Shown piece by piece: positions 1-9,781 of a stretch of DNA of 64,000 bases. The DNA lies in assembly GCF_030867095.1 (NCBI RefSeq), contig NC_081828.1:1689001-1753000 (forward strand), read 5' to 3'. A program made the translations under genes and the position numbers. The stretch is from Alligator mississippiensis. Its lineage: Eukaryota > Chordata > Crocodylia > Alligatoridae. The notes beneath the pieces are model-generated. The model saw nothing but the letters and a program-made list of their open reading frames with translations. It did not search any database and had not been told where the DNA came from. The stretch's first letter is position 1. Each line of letters starts with the position of its first letter.

Positions 1-664
1 TTGTCTTAAATGTCCTTGCTTAAAGGATCAGGAGCTGAGATATGACTGATGGGGCCACAAGCTCCTGTCTTAACTGCTGGGATGAAGCCACGAGCGGGAG
101 GAAAGCAGACCCCCGCTCCAGGAAACCAGGGGAGGGAGGGTGTCGGCAGCTCTGCTTCTGGGATGAGATGCAGGTTTTGCATCTCCGTCCCCAGGAGGGG
201 ACAAATGGGCCTCGGCTCAGCCGTGGGCAGGTAGGGCCTATGACACACAGCTGAGAAATTCTGGTTATAACCAGGAGAGGGCACGAGGGTCACACCTCCT
301 GGCTCCATCTCCCCTCTGCTAGAGCCGCAAGCAGGAGGTGCCTCGAGGAACTGGGAGCCGGCTCCATCCCCTTTAGGGGTGTTGCTTGTAGCCGTGCTGC
401 CCTAAGGACATAGGCAGACCAGGCTCTTTGGGGAAAAGTTGATATCCTCACTTTTCTGAGGATGACCCCGCTTAAAGGCAGGCGGGAAGAATTCACAAGA
501 TCTAGTAGGAAGCTGGGGTGCAAGAGCTGTGCACACTCGCTTGCACGGCTGTCCTCACAGCCGCACCCGACATGTGCCTAAACTGCAGTCAAAAAGAGCA
601 TGTGCTCTGCTGGATACGATCGTGCACCGCTAGCGGCTTTGTTTCTCGATGGAATAACCTCTGT

Positions 665-856
665 GGGCGCTTCTACACGTGCATGAACACGCTGTAGTTC
701 ATGCACTTTTAATTTAATACCTCCATTGTGAGGTACTAGGAAACTGTGCATTGGCCTGTCTTAATGTGCATTGAGGAAAAAGCACTTTTTTTAGTGTTGC
801 TTTAATGTGCGTTACAATAGGCTAATGTGCATTAAAGCGCGCATGTAGATGCACCC
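665..856. mobile_element. Small non-autonomous DNA element (MITE-like) with imperfect TIRs
   Basis: The left end reads gggcgcttctacacgtgca and the inverse of the right end reads gggtgcatctacatgcgcg, giving an imperfect terminal inverted repeat of about 19 bp around a core of about 150 bp. The interior repeats the words taatgtgcatt and tttaatgtgcg. No coding frame belongs to it, so it would need a transposase in trans. A second element with a related gggtgcatcYacatg end lies at 55917-56147. The superfamily cannot be assigned, because a clear target-site duplication was not visible. Confidence 0.55.
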
Positions 857-1639
857 TATTCATTTAGTTAAAAAAAGTCCTTCCGTAACTAGAAATAGCA
901 AGCTTTTTAAAATAAAAATGGAAGGGTTTTTTTTCCCCAAGTTATTATTAGTATCATTGGCAGGATTACAGAAACCCTGTAGGTGCCTAATTAGGGGTCA
1001 GGGCTCCACCGCACACAGGCAGGAAAAAGAACACGGCCCCCCCAAAAACACAGTCCCTGCCACAAAGGGCTTCCGGTCAAAGGCCTCCCTCCCGCTAAGT
1101 CTTACCCACTGACGGAGCTGTTACACCACGAGGAGATGCATTGAAGTGCACGGGCAGAAAGCTGAGTGCACGCGTACATCTTAGCAGCATCGGGACCGCC
1201 TTGGATTTAAGCAGCCTGAATACGGCAATCCCGTGCTGGGGCACGAAAATGCCAAAGTCTGGCCCTGGCTTGAAACTCAGGGCAGACAAATGTGGAAGTG
1301 GTATCTCTGGCTGGACGATGTGCAAAAAGTTAAGTTAGACTCAAATGATACTTTTCACGTATTCATATTCTCAAATGAGGCTTTCATGGGAGTTTGTCTG
1401 CTCCCATGGGGACACTACATTGGCCTGTGTGTATTGGGCCAACTGCAGAATTGGGCTGTCATTAGCAACACAGATTAAGAATTAAAATAATAATCATTAT
1501 GAGCATGAGTGCATTCGTTAAAACATTTTCTTAGGCTTTCGTTTCTCAGGGAAGACCACACAACACAGACTGTTTAGACTCGTGATGTACATCTGACAAC
1601 AAAAGATTTAAGTATTCAAATGGAGTATTTTTTTTTTTT

Positions 1640-1760
1640 AATCTGAAAAACACTAGGCCTGATTCTCAGCTGGCATCAGGCGGTCAAGAGCCAAGGATCG
1701 AGCCCCTTTTCTCCACGCTAAGAGATATGGCCCGGCTGTTTTCTTTTGCAAACTTTGAAA
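1640..1760. repeat. Faint ancient interspersed repeat
   Basis: The segment begins gcctgattctcagctggc, a phrase typical of an old sauropsid interspersed repeat that also contributes 'bias-to-season' remnants near 13540-13600 and 17938-17985. Divergence is high and the ends are unclear. Confidence 0.3.
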
Positions 1761-2039
1761 CAAAATGAATTGCCCTTTGGCTGAGAACAAGAGCAAGAAA
1801 TTTCACTCGACAGGGTTTTTCTTTCGCAACGCTGCGAGTACGGCAAACACAGGCGTATGCTACAAGTACTCCCTTAACCCGACTCCTATCATCACGACTG
1901 CCAAGCTGTAAGGTAGGTTTGATTAGTCCTGCTCTCCAAAATATATTTCCCAGAGATTCCTGGGAGGCAGAAGCTGCTTTTTAACTTGATTTCTTGATGT
2001 GTTTCAGCACCCCACCACTTTTCAACGTGTGGCTAATAT

Positions 2040-2400
2040 AGATGACTATAAAGGAATATTTATTTAAGTCCTCAGTTGTTCATTGATCTCAGCATGTGTC
2101 TCATTACAGGATCAGTGCTGCATGTGTATATCTGTGGTAGCAGAGCATGTCCTATCTAGGCATTAATATATAGCACTATTGTGTTTGTGAATGTTTGCAT
2201 ACGCAGCCTGTCGGGTGGATTTTCAAGGCCTGCCAGAAAGATGTGAGAAATTATCAGTTCAGAAAAACATAACTCTTGTTAGGAATAATCCTTAATTGTT
2301 CCAATCTATATTTCAGTCTGAGAAATCTAACTCTAATTAGGGGTAATTGGTGGCTCCTACTAATTGCTAGAGGAGATGCACAGAGAGATCAGACCTGAGA
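2040..2400. promoter_or_regulatory. Candidate conserved non-coding block upstream of RNF220
   Basis: This block is markedly AT-rich compared with its surroundings and has several homeodomain-type ATTA/TAAT cores (for example ctaactctaattagggg and ctactaattgctag around 2327-2370). It has no coding frame or recognised repeat. These properties fit a distal regulatory element, but conservation cannot be tested from one sequence. Confidence 0.3.
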
Positions 2401-4030
2401 TATGAGGAGGAGTGATCTTCATCTGGAATGGTTACAGCACCATTTCTGCCTAATAGCACAACAGGATTGCAGGGGCCTGGCAGGAGCAGCTCTTCCTCTG
2501 CAGTAGTTAGGGACTGATTTAATTATTTGCAAAGATCTCTTAAGTGGTGCCATGGGGAAGAGATGCCTGGGCTCCGAAGCACGTTAGGTAAGGTCCGAAT
2601 TGACACCCCTTCCCTCCCGGGCAGGGTGGCCAAACGCGGGTCTAGGGACAGAGAGCGGGGTGCTATGTTGTGAAGGATTGCACTCGGGGATTTTGGCACC
2701 TACAGAACTTTTTGCAGCATTGCTGCCTTTCCTTGCACCGGTGGGAAAGCAGAGCCCTGCAGCTTCTCCAAAGGCACGTGGCGAGGCTGGTCCCGACTCC
2801 CAGCCTTACACCCAGAAGACGAACCATGCGGCCACGGTATCAGGGCAGGAGAAGGCATGACACTGTCTACCCAGCAGCATCCTCCTGCAGGAAGACACAT
2901 GCAGCAGGCGACATCTTTCAGTAGAAGCATCCGTAAGGGTTGCACCGCACCTGCCTTGCTCTAGCAGACCGGGGCGGGCTGGGAGCCGAGGCGCAGGAGG
3001 TAACAAGTGACAACTAAAGTGCGTGAAACACCTTTGCACACCGGTGCTGGACGGCTTTCAGAAGCCTGGAGCCTCGTGTCATTTTTGGTTTTGAAATACT
3101 AAGCATGAAAGCCAGGATGGCTTTGTTTGGCTGTGTGTACTACCATTTTGCAAAGGTTTCATCCTGTGCAGGCCTATCTTGGAGCTGCTTAAAAAAGGGT
3201 GGGGAAATCCCCCCCTTCCTGCTCTCCAGAACTGTATTGACTCAGGGCCTGGGCTTGCATTTCTTAGCTACCCCCAACTGCCACCGACTCTGAGCCTTTA
3301 AACAATATGTGCATTTTCCACACTCCTGCCGAGCAAGTCAGAAAGAAACAGAGGAACTGCAGCGCTTCAGGGATGAGTCAGGCTTAACAACAGCTGTGAG
3401 GGTAGGAGAAAGCCCCAGCACCCAAACAGGAATACGCGGCCCCGCGGGTGACAACGCGAGTCGTTCCATGAAGGTGCTGATCTTCTTCCTCAATTTGCAG
3501 TCCGGCTATTCCCCGTACAGACTGACAGCGTTTCAGTGCACGGCGAAACGAGGCAGCCCAACTATTTTTTGAAAGAAAGCCCCCCTCCTAAATTTTTAAA
3601 TCATATAAAAAAAAAAAAATAAATCCCTCCTTTGCTGAATAAATGCGCCTCTGCCATCAAATCCTGACACAGGCCACAAGAGAGAAGGAGATGAATGGTT
3701 TCTACTGAGCCCCCATCTCCAATTCAGCATGCAGTTTTGTCTGACGGGCAATTTCTGCTCAAGAAAATCCCAGGATTGGCATCGGAGGCAGGTAGGGGAG
3801 GATTAGGATTGAGAGGTGCATTGTGGAGGGAAATCAGTCCTTTGTGTGCACGGGCAAATATGCTTATAGGCGTAACACTATGGAGAGGGATCCTTGTCCT
3901 TGCTGCCGCATTTGAAGACCTTGTGTGTGCCTGCGTGCGAGTATCTGCGTCGTGTATGGGAATAACACGCGCACACGGAGACTCAAAGACCTGAATTTTC
4001 ACCCTGGCTTTCCTGCTCTTTTCATACGAG

Positions 4031-4168
4031 GTCTGGCAGGGAGCTCAGGAGGTCGCACCCAGTCCAGCCCCTGCTCCAAGCAGGACCAGCCCCAGACAAG
4101 GGCTTTGTCTACCTCCAAGGATGGAGACGCCACCACCTCTTTGGGTGACTTCCTAAATAAACTGTCCT
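4031..4168 (-). mobile_element. CR1 LINE 3'-end fragment
   Basis: On the + strand this reads as the reverse complement of a CR1 tail: ggagctcaggaggtcgcacc, then caagcaggaccagcccca and ggatggagacgccaccacct. It includes the extreme 3' UTR and the last codons of ORF2. It is truncated at its 5' end, as CR1 insertions usually are. Confidence 0.85.
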
Positions 4169-4318
4169 AATAAAAAGGTTCAGTTAGGAGTGGAGGTTCA
4201 TCTTCCCTCTATTGCCAACCCAGTCGGGTAATCTCCCATAAAACTTTGTAGTGCAGAGAATTTAGACAACCCCTCCTTCCCTCCCCCCAGTCGGTTATCA
4301 GCCTCTCTCCGACTTTGA

Positions 4319-4655
4319 ACCGTAGAAAAGGAGGGCTGGAAGGAGGAGGTCACATCTAGTGCATCTGCTGCTCGGGGCAGGACCAGCCCCAGCTACATCA
4401 CCCCAACCAGGGCTTGAACACCTCCACGGATGGAGACTGCACCACCTCTCCGGGTAACCCTGCTCCAGTGCTTTACCAGGAAGTGGTTCCTCCTGTCCAG
4501 CCTCCAGTGCCTGGCTGCAGCCTGAGCCCATTGCTCCTGGGTCATCATGTCCCGCACTGAGCCCAGCCCAGCGCCAGGCTCTTTGCAGCCGCCCTGCAGG
4601 GAGCTGGAGGCTGCTGTGCGATGCCTCCCACCTCCCCTTCCGCAGACTCCCAGCC
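4319..4655 (-). mobile_element. CR1 LINE 3'-end fragment abutting the RNF220 CpG island
   Basis: The phrase order ggctggaaggaggaggtcac, caggaccagccccagctaca, gatggagactgcaccacctc, gagcccattgctcctgggtc and gggagctggaggctgctgtg follows the CR1 ORF2 C-terminal/3' UTR consensus in reverse. The copy is diverged. Its 5' end lies only about 180 bp upstream of the predicted RNF220 first exon, so part of it may fall within the promoter. Confidence 0.85.
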
Positions 4656-4834
4656 CCGCACCCGGCCCCAGGGGGGAAATCACCGGAGCAGCTCGGGGGG
4701 GTGCAAACCCCAGGCGGGAGGGGGTGGGCAGCAGGGCCGGGACTCCATTTCCCATGCTCCCTCGTACCCTAATGTATTCCGTGCTCAGCCGGGCTGTGTG
4801 CGTGTGTAGCCAGGAATCCCTGGGCGAGTGGAGG

Positions 4835-4959
4835 CTCATTCACTGATTAGAGCCGGCGCGGGGAGGCAGCGCGGCTCCTTCTCTCCGCCGCAGCCCGGGC
4901 TCCGCACGGCCCCGCACCCGACCCGACCCGACCCGACCCGGGGGCAGCCCCTCCGCGCT
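4835..4959 (+). other. RNF220: Predicted non-coding exon 1 of RNF220
   Basis: The 3' boundary is a good donor: exon ...ccgcgct followed by gtgagtaccc at 4960. The 5' boundary is only a guess, placed just inside the CpG island after the CR1 fragment; island promoters start at many positions. The exon would contain five tandem acccg units (4916-4940). There is no long ATG-initiated frame that joins exon 2, which agrees with a leader exon. Transcript ends would decide it; an alternative start further into the island is equally possible. Confidence 0.45.
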
Positions 4960-4990
4960 GTGAGTACCCGCTCCGCTCCGCTCCGCTCCG
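4916..4990. repeat. Two pentanucleotide tracts flanking the exon 1 donor
   Basis: Five copies of acccg (4916-4940) lie just upstream, and four of ctccg (4971-4990) just downstream, of the proposed donor at 4960. Both are GC-rich pentamers that could vary in length. They bracket the splice site within 75 bp. Confidence 0.8.
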
Positions 4991-5352
4991 GGGGCGGCCG
5001 CAAACTTTGCGGGGCAACTTGGACGCGGAGGAGAGAGCCGGGGTGCTTGCACTGGATGTGTGTGGAGCGGGCTCGGGGCGTGCAAACCCGGACCCCGCGC
5101 CGGGGCGAGCGGGGCAGCGGCCCCCGGGCGGGCTGGGGGGGCTCCCCGGGGCCGGCGGCACCCGCGTCGCTCCGCGCTTTCCCCCCGCGGGGCTGGTGCG
5201 GGGGAAGCCGGCCGGGCCCCGCACCCCCGCGGCAAAAGTTTCGCAGCGGGCGAGAGAGGCTGCGTCCCGCCGGGCCCCGCCACCACCCGCAAACGAGGGG
5301 TGCTGTGGGGCTGTGCAAGGGGGTGCGGGCCCCGGCCCGGCGCTGCACGCCC

Positions 5353-5382
5353 CGGGGCGGGGGGGGGGGGGGGCAGGGGGGT
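5353..5382 (+). other. Poly-G run with G-quadruplex potential
   Basis: A run of 15 G (5359-5373) is preceded by cggggc and followed by ca and six G. Such a run in the non-template strand of a promoter-proximal transcript can form a quadruplex, and it is also prone to sequencing or assembly length error. Confidence 0.7.
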
Positions 5383-5499
5383 TACTCCCCCAGCCCCGGG
5401 GGTTTCTCGGGCTTTGCGGGGCGCGCGGAGCCCGGAGAAACGCGGCCGAGCCCGCACCTGTTTCCTTCGCAGGCGCGGAAAGTTGCGCCGGGGCTGCTT

Positions 5500-5595
5500 G
5501 CTTCTTTCCCTTTCTCTTTTCTTCCTTTTAATTTTTTTTTTCCGCCTCCTTTCTCCGTTTTCCTTCTTCCCCTTCTCGTCTCTGCCCTTCTCGGG
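5500..5595. repeat. Low-complexity pyrimidine tract
   Basis: This is almost uninterrupted C/T on the + strand, with a short purine break (taattttttt). It could act as a purine-pyrimidine triplex-type tract or as a polypyrimidine stretch for a cryptic acceptor. No exon follows that could be supported. Confidence 0.6.
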
Positions 5596-6479
5596 GCGTT
5601 TGCGAGCCGCCCCGCGTTTGCGTGGGGCACGGCTGGCCGGGGCAGTTGGCGGCGGCCCCCCTCCGGGCGCTGCCCTCGCCCGCGCTTCCTCGCCGCTTTT
5701 TTGTTGCAACTTTGTATCGGCGCCGCATCCGGGCGCGGGCGGCGGGCGGCGGGATCCGGCCCCGGGCGGCGGGATGCGGGGCCCGATCCGCGCGGGATGC
5801 GCGGCGGGGGTGCCGCAAAGCCCCGCTTTCGTTGCGGTGCCGGCGGGAGGAAACCCCCACCCCAGACCCCAACTTTTCCCCCTCAACTTGCCCGCGGCTC
5901 GCCCTGCGCCGCCGCTCCGGGTCTTGCCGCCCCCTCCCCGCAGTGTTTTTCCCCGGACGCCGGGACTTGCCGGTGGTTTTAATTCGGTGGCGTTTGCAAA
6001 GGGCTGGGAGACCGCAAAAATGCAACCTGTTGTGTGTCGGCGGGCTGGTGCGGGGGAAAGGTTTGCGGGTTGTGTGGCGGCGTGTCCGTGGGAGCTGCCG
6101 AGCTCGTCCGCCGGCCGCCGCCGCGATTTGTGTTTGCTCGGGTCCTCCCGCGTTTGCGATGCGGGCTCAGCCCCCGCCCTGCCTGGCTTTTATCGCCACT
6201 TTCTCCTGAACTACTTGCAAACAGCGCTCTCGTCTTTTTGCAGTAGAGGAACCAAAAGCGAGGCAGCGGTTTCCCCTTCCAACTTGTTCCACCGTCAGGG
6301 AGAGAAATAGAAATTGTATTTAATGCTCCAAGTCTCGGGCTGGGCTGGCGAGCTGAGCCTTGCCGTGCCGGTCATTGCTGTGTGCCGTGACCAAGCGGTC
6401 CCTCTAAAAAAAACAACCCTCCAGGCGGCAAAAGGTGCGTTAAAAAGTTAAACCTGTGTTTTTTGGTCTCTCTCTCTCA

Positions 6480-7310
6480 GGCTCGAGGCTGGTAGACAGT
6501 TTTCGTAGCTTCATAGATTGATCTCCACCCCCCACTCCCTCTACCCCTTGTTTAGTTAATTCAACAAAGACTTTTTGCAATCTGTTTGGAGTTTGTCTGA
6601 TGCCGTGGAAAAGTAGCTGCTGATTTATTTGGTTGCTTTTCGATTTCTGTCTCCAGCCCGTCTTTTCTCCTCCTTTCAGCGGGCATGTCAGCTGTTATTA
6701 CTTCCTATTGATCCCTTTGCAAAGTGAGAAGTGAACTAAAATTAATGTCAATTCCACTGCTCGGATCAATAGCTGGAGTTATTTTAATCTGGATTTGCAC
6801 GGGGTGCTAAATTAAAAAAAATCAGCATAGAAGCAGAAAAGTAGCAGTTACTTTCTCCGTCCCCGCTGCCTCCTGGTCACCCAAATGTTCCATCAAGATG
6901 ATTATCCCGCGATCCATATTTTTTTAATTAAGAAGGTCAGTTAGTTTTCTTATTTTGGGTTCTGTATTTAAAGCCCTGACATTTTGACATTGGGAGTGTA
7001 TTAACTATAGATTTTCATAATGACTGGTCCGCCGCAGTCTCATCTGTACACGTTGCTAATGGGGGGGACAGCGAGAGAGAACTAAAAAGGAAGTAGGAGT
7101 TTTAAAAAAATTAAATTTGGCCGGGTGAGATATTGTAATGTGTTGATTTATTCCCCGCGTAATGAAGTTTGCAAACGAATAAAGCGGCCAGAGTGATTCA
7201 CAATATCCTACAGGAGTGTCAAGTGTTGCGGCCAGATTACTAATTTATGAAATACATTTAACGTAATGAGGTGATGGCACAAGTAAAAATAGAAAAGGAG
7301 CAGGGAGGCG
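6480..7310. promoter_or_regulatory. Candidate conserved regulatory block in intron 1 (A)
   Basis: AT content rises abruptly after the CpG island, and CG dinucleotides become scarce. Many homeodomain-type cores occur, for example aaaattaatgtcaattcc near 6738 and tactaatttatgaaatac near 7239. No transposon signature or coding frame is present. The combination is typical of developmental enhancers in introns of regulatory genes, but this remains inference. Confidence 0.4.
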
Positions 7311-7639
7311 GTGGTGGGGATGCGCTCTTCCCCGCCCCCCCTCGCAAAACCGTATTTTCCCATGATCTCCCAGCCCCGCTTACATATTAATGACGGTTTA
7401 TTTCGGTGTCAGCGGTTATTTATTTACATGCGTGTCTTTCCAGACATTTTACACGGCTGCTAAAAAAAAAAAAAAGAAAGAAAAGGGGGGGGGGGGCGCT
7501 GAAATTTGCCGGCAGATGCAATTTCCTGACCTCCAGGGTTTTGTGTGTGCGTGGCTCAGCCTCGCTGAAAGCAGCAAAACAAGCGTGCCCTGGATTGCAG
7601 CGCCGAGCCGCCTGCCCTTGCCATCTCCCCCCCGCACGC

Positions 7640-8110
7640 TCTCGCTGGCTGCAACTTGACAGGAAAGTTATTTAAAATTTGGAAGAGAGCAGATCCGTTA
7701 ATGTGAGATACATAATCTGGTAATTTAGCGATGATGTCTATAAGGAAGGGTGCCAAATGAGGAAGCGGAGAGATGATGTCCACTCATCTTCACAATTAAT
7801 AACAGTCAGTGCCGCGTCTGGGTACAGGATGGGAGAAAGGAAATGTTATCGTTGGACTGCGTTACAGCTCCAGACTGGGTTTCATACAATTTGTGAGCCT
7901 CGGCTCCCTCATTCATGCAGTACAAAAGGCACTCCATTAGGCAGACACTCTTTCAGTAAGTTTTATTTGAGATGTTTGACCCTCTGGATTTAAGAGACAC
8001 AATTTGTACCAGCTTTTTATTATTATATGATTTTCGTGGCCCTTTGAGCTCGGGCAGGCTAGTATATTGTTTCAAAGTTATGGTCCTTGTATTTTAAGCT
8101 GGGTCCTGGG
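7640..8110. promoter_or_regulatory. Candidate conserved regulatory block in intron 1 (B)
   Basis: This is unique, AT-rich sequence with words such as tctggtaatttagcgatgat (7716 onward) and gctttttattattatatgat (8012 onward). It has no repeat or coding signature. It follows a poly(A)/poly(G) run (7461-7496). Confidence 0.35.
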
Positions 8111-8289
8111 GCCTGAATAGTAGGCAGCGGAAGCTGGGAAGAAAAGACCCCGGGTTGCTGGGGGGAGAAGAAGCAAAACAAAAACCCCGGCTGAGCGCGG
8201 AGCCGCAGAAGGGAGGATGATTTCTGTGCCTCTCTTCGAGGGGCTTGTGGCTGGCTGGGCGGCGCTAGCCAAGCTCCGAGGCCTGGGAG

Positions 8290-8490
8290 AAAGCAAGCCA
8301 GAAATTTTGTTAACATTTCCCTGTAAATGTTAATGGCACATCCAGGGCAGTTTACAAATCTACTTAAGAGCGAGTGCATTAGGAACTAAAATTACTGATC
8401 CGTTCTCCGCCGTCCCCGACCCGAAAGGCAGACGCTTGCAGAGATCAGATGGCAGAGGCACCCATTATGATTTTAAATATTGTCAGAGGC
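8290..8490. promoter_or_regulatory. Candidate conserved regulatory block in intron 1 (C)
   Basis: Unique AT-rich sequence lies immediately before the minisatellite. It includes tgttaacatttccctgtaaa and a cattatgattttaaatattg stretch. It has no coding support beyond the minisatellite-linked frame that starts at 8449. Confidence 0.3.
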
Positions 8491-8554
8491 GCCAGGCACT
8501 TTATTGATGAAGTCTCTGCCCCGGGTTTTTGTTGTTTGTTTTTTTTAAAGAAAG

Positions 8555-9110
8555 TGTGTGCCTGTATCGCCACGCATGTTCTGTACGTGCACGGAAAATG
8601 CACGCCCTTCTTTGTGTGTGGGCATGCGTCTACGTGTGTGCGTGTAAATATGGATGTACTGCACACGTGCCAGAGGCATGTTCTGTATGTGCATGGCAAA
8701 TGCACACCTTTGTTTGTGTGTGTGTGTGTAAATATGGGTGAACTGTATACATGTCAGAGGCATGTCTGTATATGCACACAAATGCATGCCCTTGTTTGTG
8801 TGTGGGCATGCATCTACATGTATGTAAATATGAATGCATTGCACATGTGCCAGAGGCATGTTTTATGTGCACAGAAAATGCACGTCCTTCTTTGTGTGTG
8901 GGCATGCACCTACGTGTGTGTGTGTAAATATGGATATATTACACACATACTGGAGGTATGTTCTCTACATGCATGGCAAATCATGCCCCCCTTTGTGTGT
9001 GGGCATGCATCTGCGTGTGTGCGCGTAAATATGGATGTATTACACACATGCCAGAGAAATGTTCTCTACATGCACAGAAAATGCATGCCCTTTTTGTGTG
9101 TGGGCATGCA

Positions 9111-9145
<35 letters not shown>

Positions 9146-9180
9146 ATGGCTGTATTACACACATGCCAGAGGCATGGTGT
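8555..9180 (+). repeat. Degenerate ~100-bp minisatellite with TG-rich segments
   Basis: The core gtaaatatgg/gaatg recurs at about 8644, 8728, 8824, 8924, 9025 and 9140, with spacings of about 84, 96, 100, 102 and 114 bp, so roughly six to seven units are present. Each unit carries, in order, a gtaaatatgg word, an acacatgccagaggcatgtt-like word, a gaaaatgcatgccc-like word, and a tttgtgtgtgggcatgcat plus TG run. The last unit contains (TG)14 at 9113-9140, which explains its extra length. Unit divergence shows that the array is old. A 270-codon frame (8449-9261) spans it but is best read as repeat-derived. Confidence 0.9.
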
Positions 9181-9279
9181 GCTGCAGAAACACTCGTGTG
9201 TTTGTGCCGATCCGTACAACAGAGTGCTTGTTCTTATGTGGGAGTGTGTGTGCGCAAATAGTAAATTCACTGCTGTGCC

Positions 9280-9430
9280 CGGGCATATGCACTTACATTG
9301 TAATTCTGCGTGTGCATATCTATACAATTGTAATCGGGTTTCGTGACGACTGATATCTTCATTCTCGATTGCCCTGAGGTGGCTGGCATGCGTGGATCCG
9401 GCTATTCCAAACAGAATCGTCTGTATTAAT
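9280..9430. promoter_or_regulatory. Candidate conserved block upstream of exon 2
   Basis: This is a short, unique AT-rich segment with acaattgtaatcgggtttcg and cgtctgtattaatttccggg. It sits between the minisatellite and exon 2 and has no coding or transposon signature. Confidence 0.25.
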
Positions 9431-9639
9431 TTCCGGGGTAGGATTTTTTTGGCCCGTGGCTCGCCCCTTTTGGGCTACACCCCCGTGGCGCGGGGGGCTG
9501 CTCGCGGTTCCAGCCGGGTGTGAAGTTGTCTATTGATTTTCCCTGAATGAGCACAGCGGCGCGTTGCTGGCCAGTTGGGTCGAAGGCGTGTGGCCTGCTG
9601 CGCCCAGGAGAGGGGCGTGCGGAAGCCTGACCGCTTGTG

Positions 9640-9665
9640 TTTTCTCTTCCCTTGTGTCTCCGCAG
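9640..9665 (+). other. RNF220: Splice acceptor of RNF220 exon 2
   Basis: A pyrimidine-rich tract (gtgttttctcttcccttgtg then tctccgcag) ends in CAG at 9663-9665. It is the best acceptor upstream of the RNF220 start codon and no other AG intervenes within the tract. Confidence 0.8.
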
Positions 9666-9781
9666 TTCGGGTGCCGTGATGATGCCCCAGTGATTTCCTC
9701 CGCGCTACGTCCAGGCGTCGCTTCGCTTTCCTGCCGGGGAAGATCGTTCCCTTTGTGACCCTGCTGAGCCAAGAGACTCCG
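9666..9781 (+). other. RNF220: 5' leader portion of RNF220 exon 2, with a four-codon uORF
   Basis: This is the non-coding part of exon 2. It contains two consecutive ATG codons (9679 and 9682) in one frame that end at TGA 9691-9693, encoding only MMPQ. The frame of the main ORF continues open upstream to 9755 but starts there with GTG, so no earlier in-frame ATG extends the protein. The tiny uORF ends about 90 bases before the main start, a distance that allows reinitiation. Confidence 0.7.

Larger units (their letters stand above)
1..4030. other. Upstream flanking (intergenic) DNA
   Basis: No exon could be supported here: the open frames are short, uncharacterised and lack splice or composition support. 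The stretch holds one MITE-like element (665-856), a faint ancient repeat around 1640-1760, an AT-rich block at 2040-2400 and a poly(A) run at 3607-3619. In other vertebrates the gene upstream of RNF220 is ERI3 on the opposite strand; no ERI3-like exon was recognised. Confidence 0.5.
4540..6300. promoter_or_regulatory. RNF220: CpG island promoter of RNF220
   Basis: This is the densest CpG stretch next to the gene. CG dinucleotides remain frequent throughout, and there are many GC-box-like runs (gggcgg/ccgccc). It lacks an obvious TATA box, as is usual for island promoters with dispersed start sites. It contains the predicted first exon, two pentamer tracts, a 15-G run (5359-5373) and a pyrimidine-rich tract (about 5500-5595). 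Long overlapping frames on both strands here are a consequence of few AT-rich stop codons. The assignment to RNF220 rests on position, about 4.7 kb upstream of its first coding exon. Confidence 0.75.
4960..9665 (+). other. RNF220: Predicted RNF220 intron 1
   Basis: The interval runs from the GTGAGT donor to the CAG acceptor before exon 2. Its first third is the remaining CpG island. The middle (6480-8120) is AT-rich and repeat-free, with many TAAT cores. The last part holds the minisatellite (8555-9180) and another AT-rich block (9280-9430). No coding exon was seen. Confidence 0.5.

Noticed and set aside
4828..6310. Long overlapping frames (up to 416 codons) on both strands in the CpG island
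   Set aside because: They are low-complexity Arg/Pro/Gly/Ala translations, present in several frames at once, with no recognisable domain. GC-rich DNA lacks stops, so these are artefacts.
9755..9781. Upstream extension of the RNF220 start to 9755
   Set aside because: The codon there is GTG, not ATG, and the conserved protein begins at the ATG at 9782.
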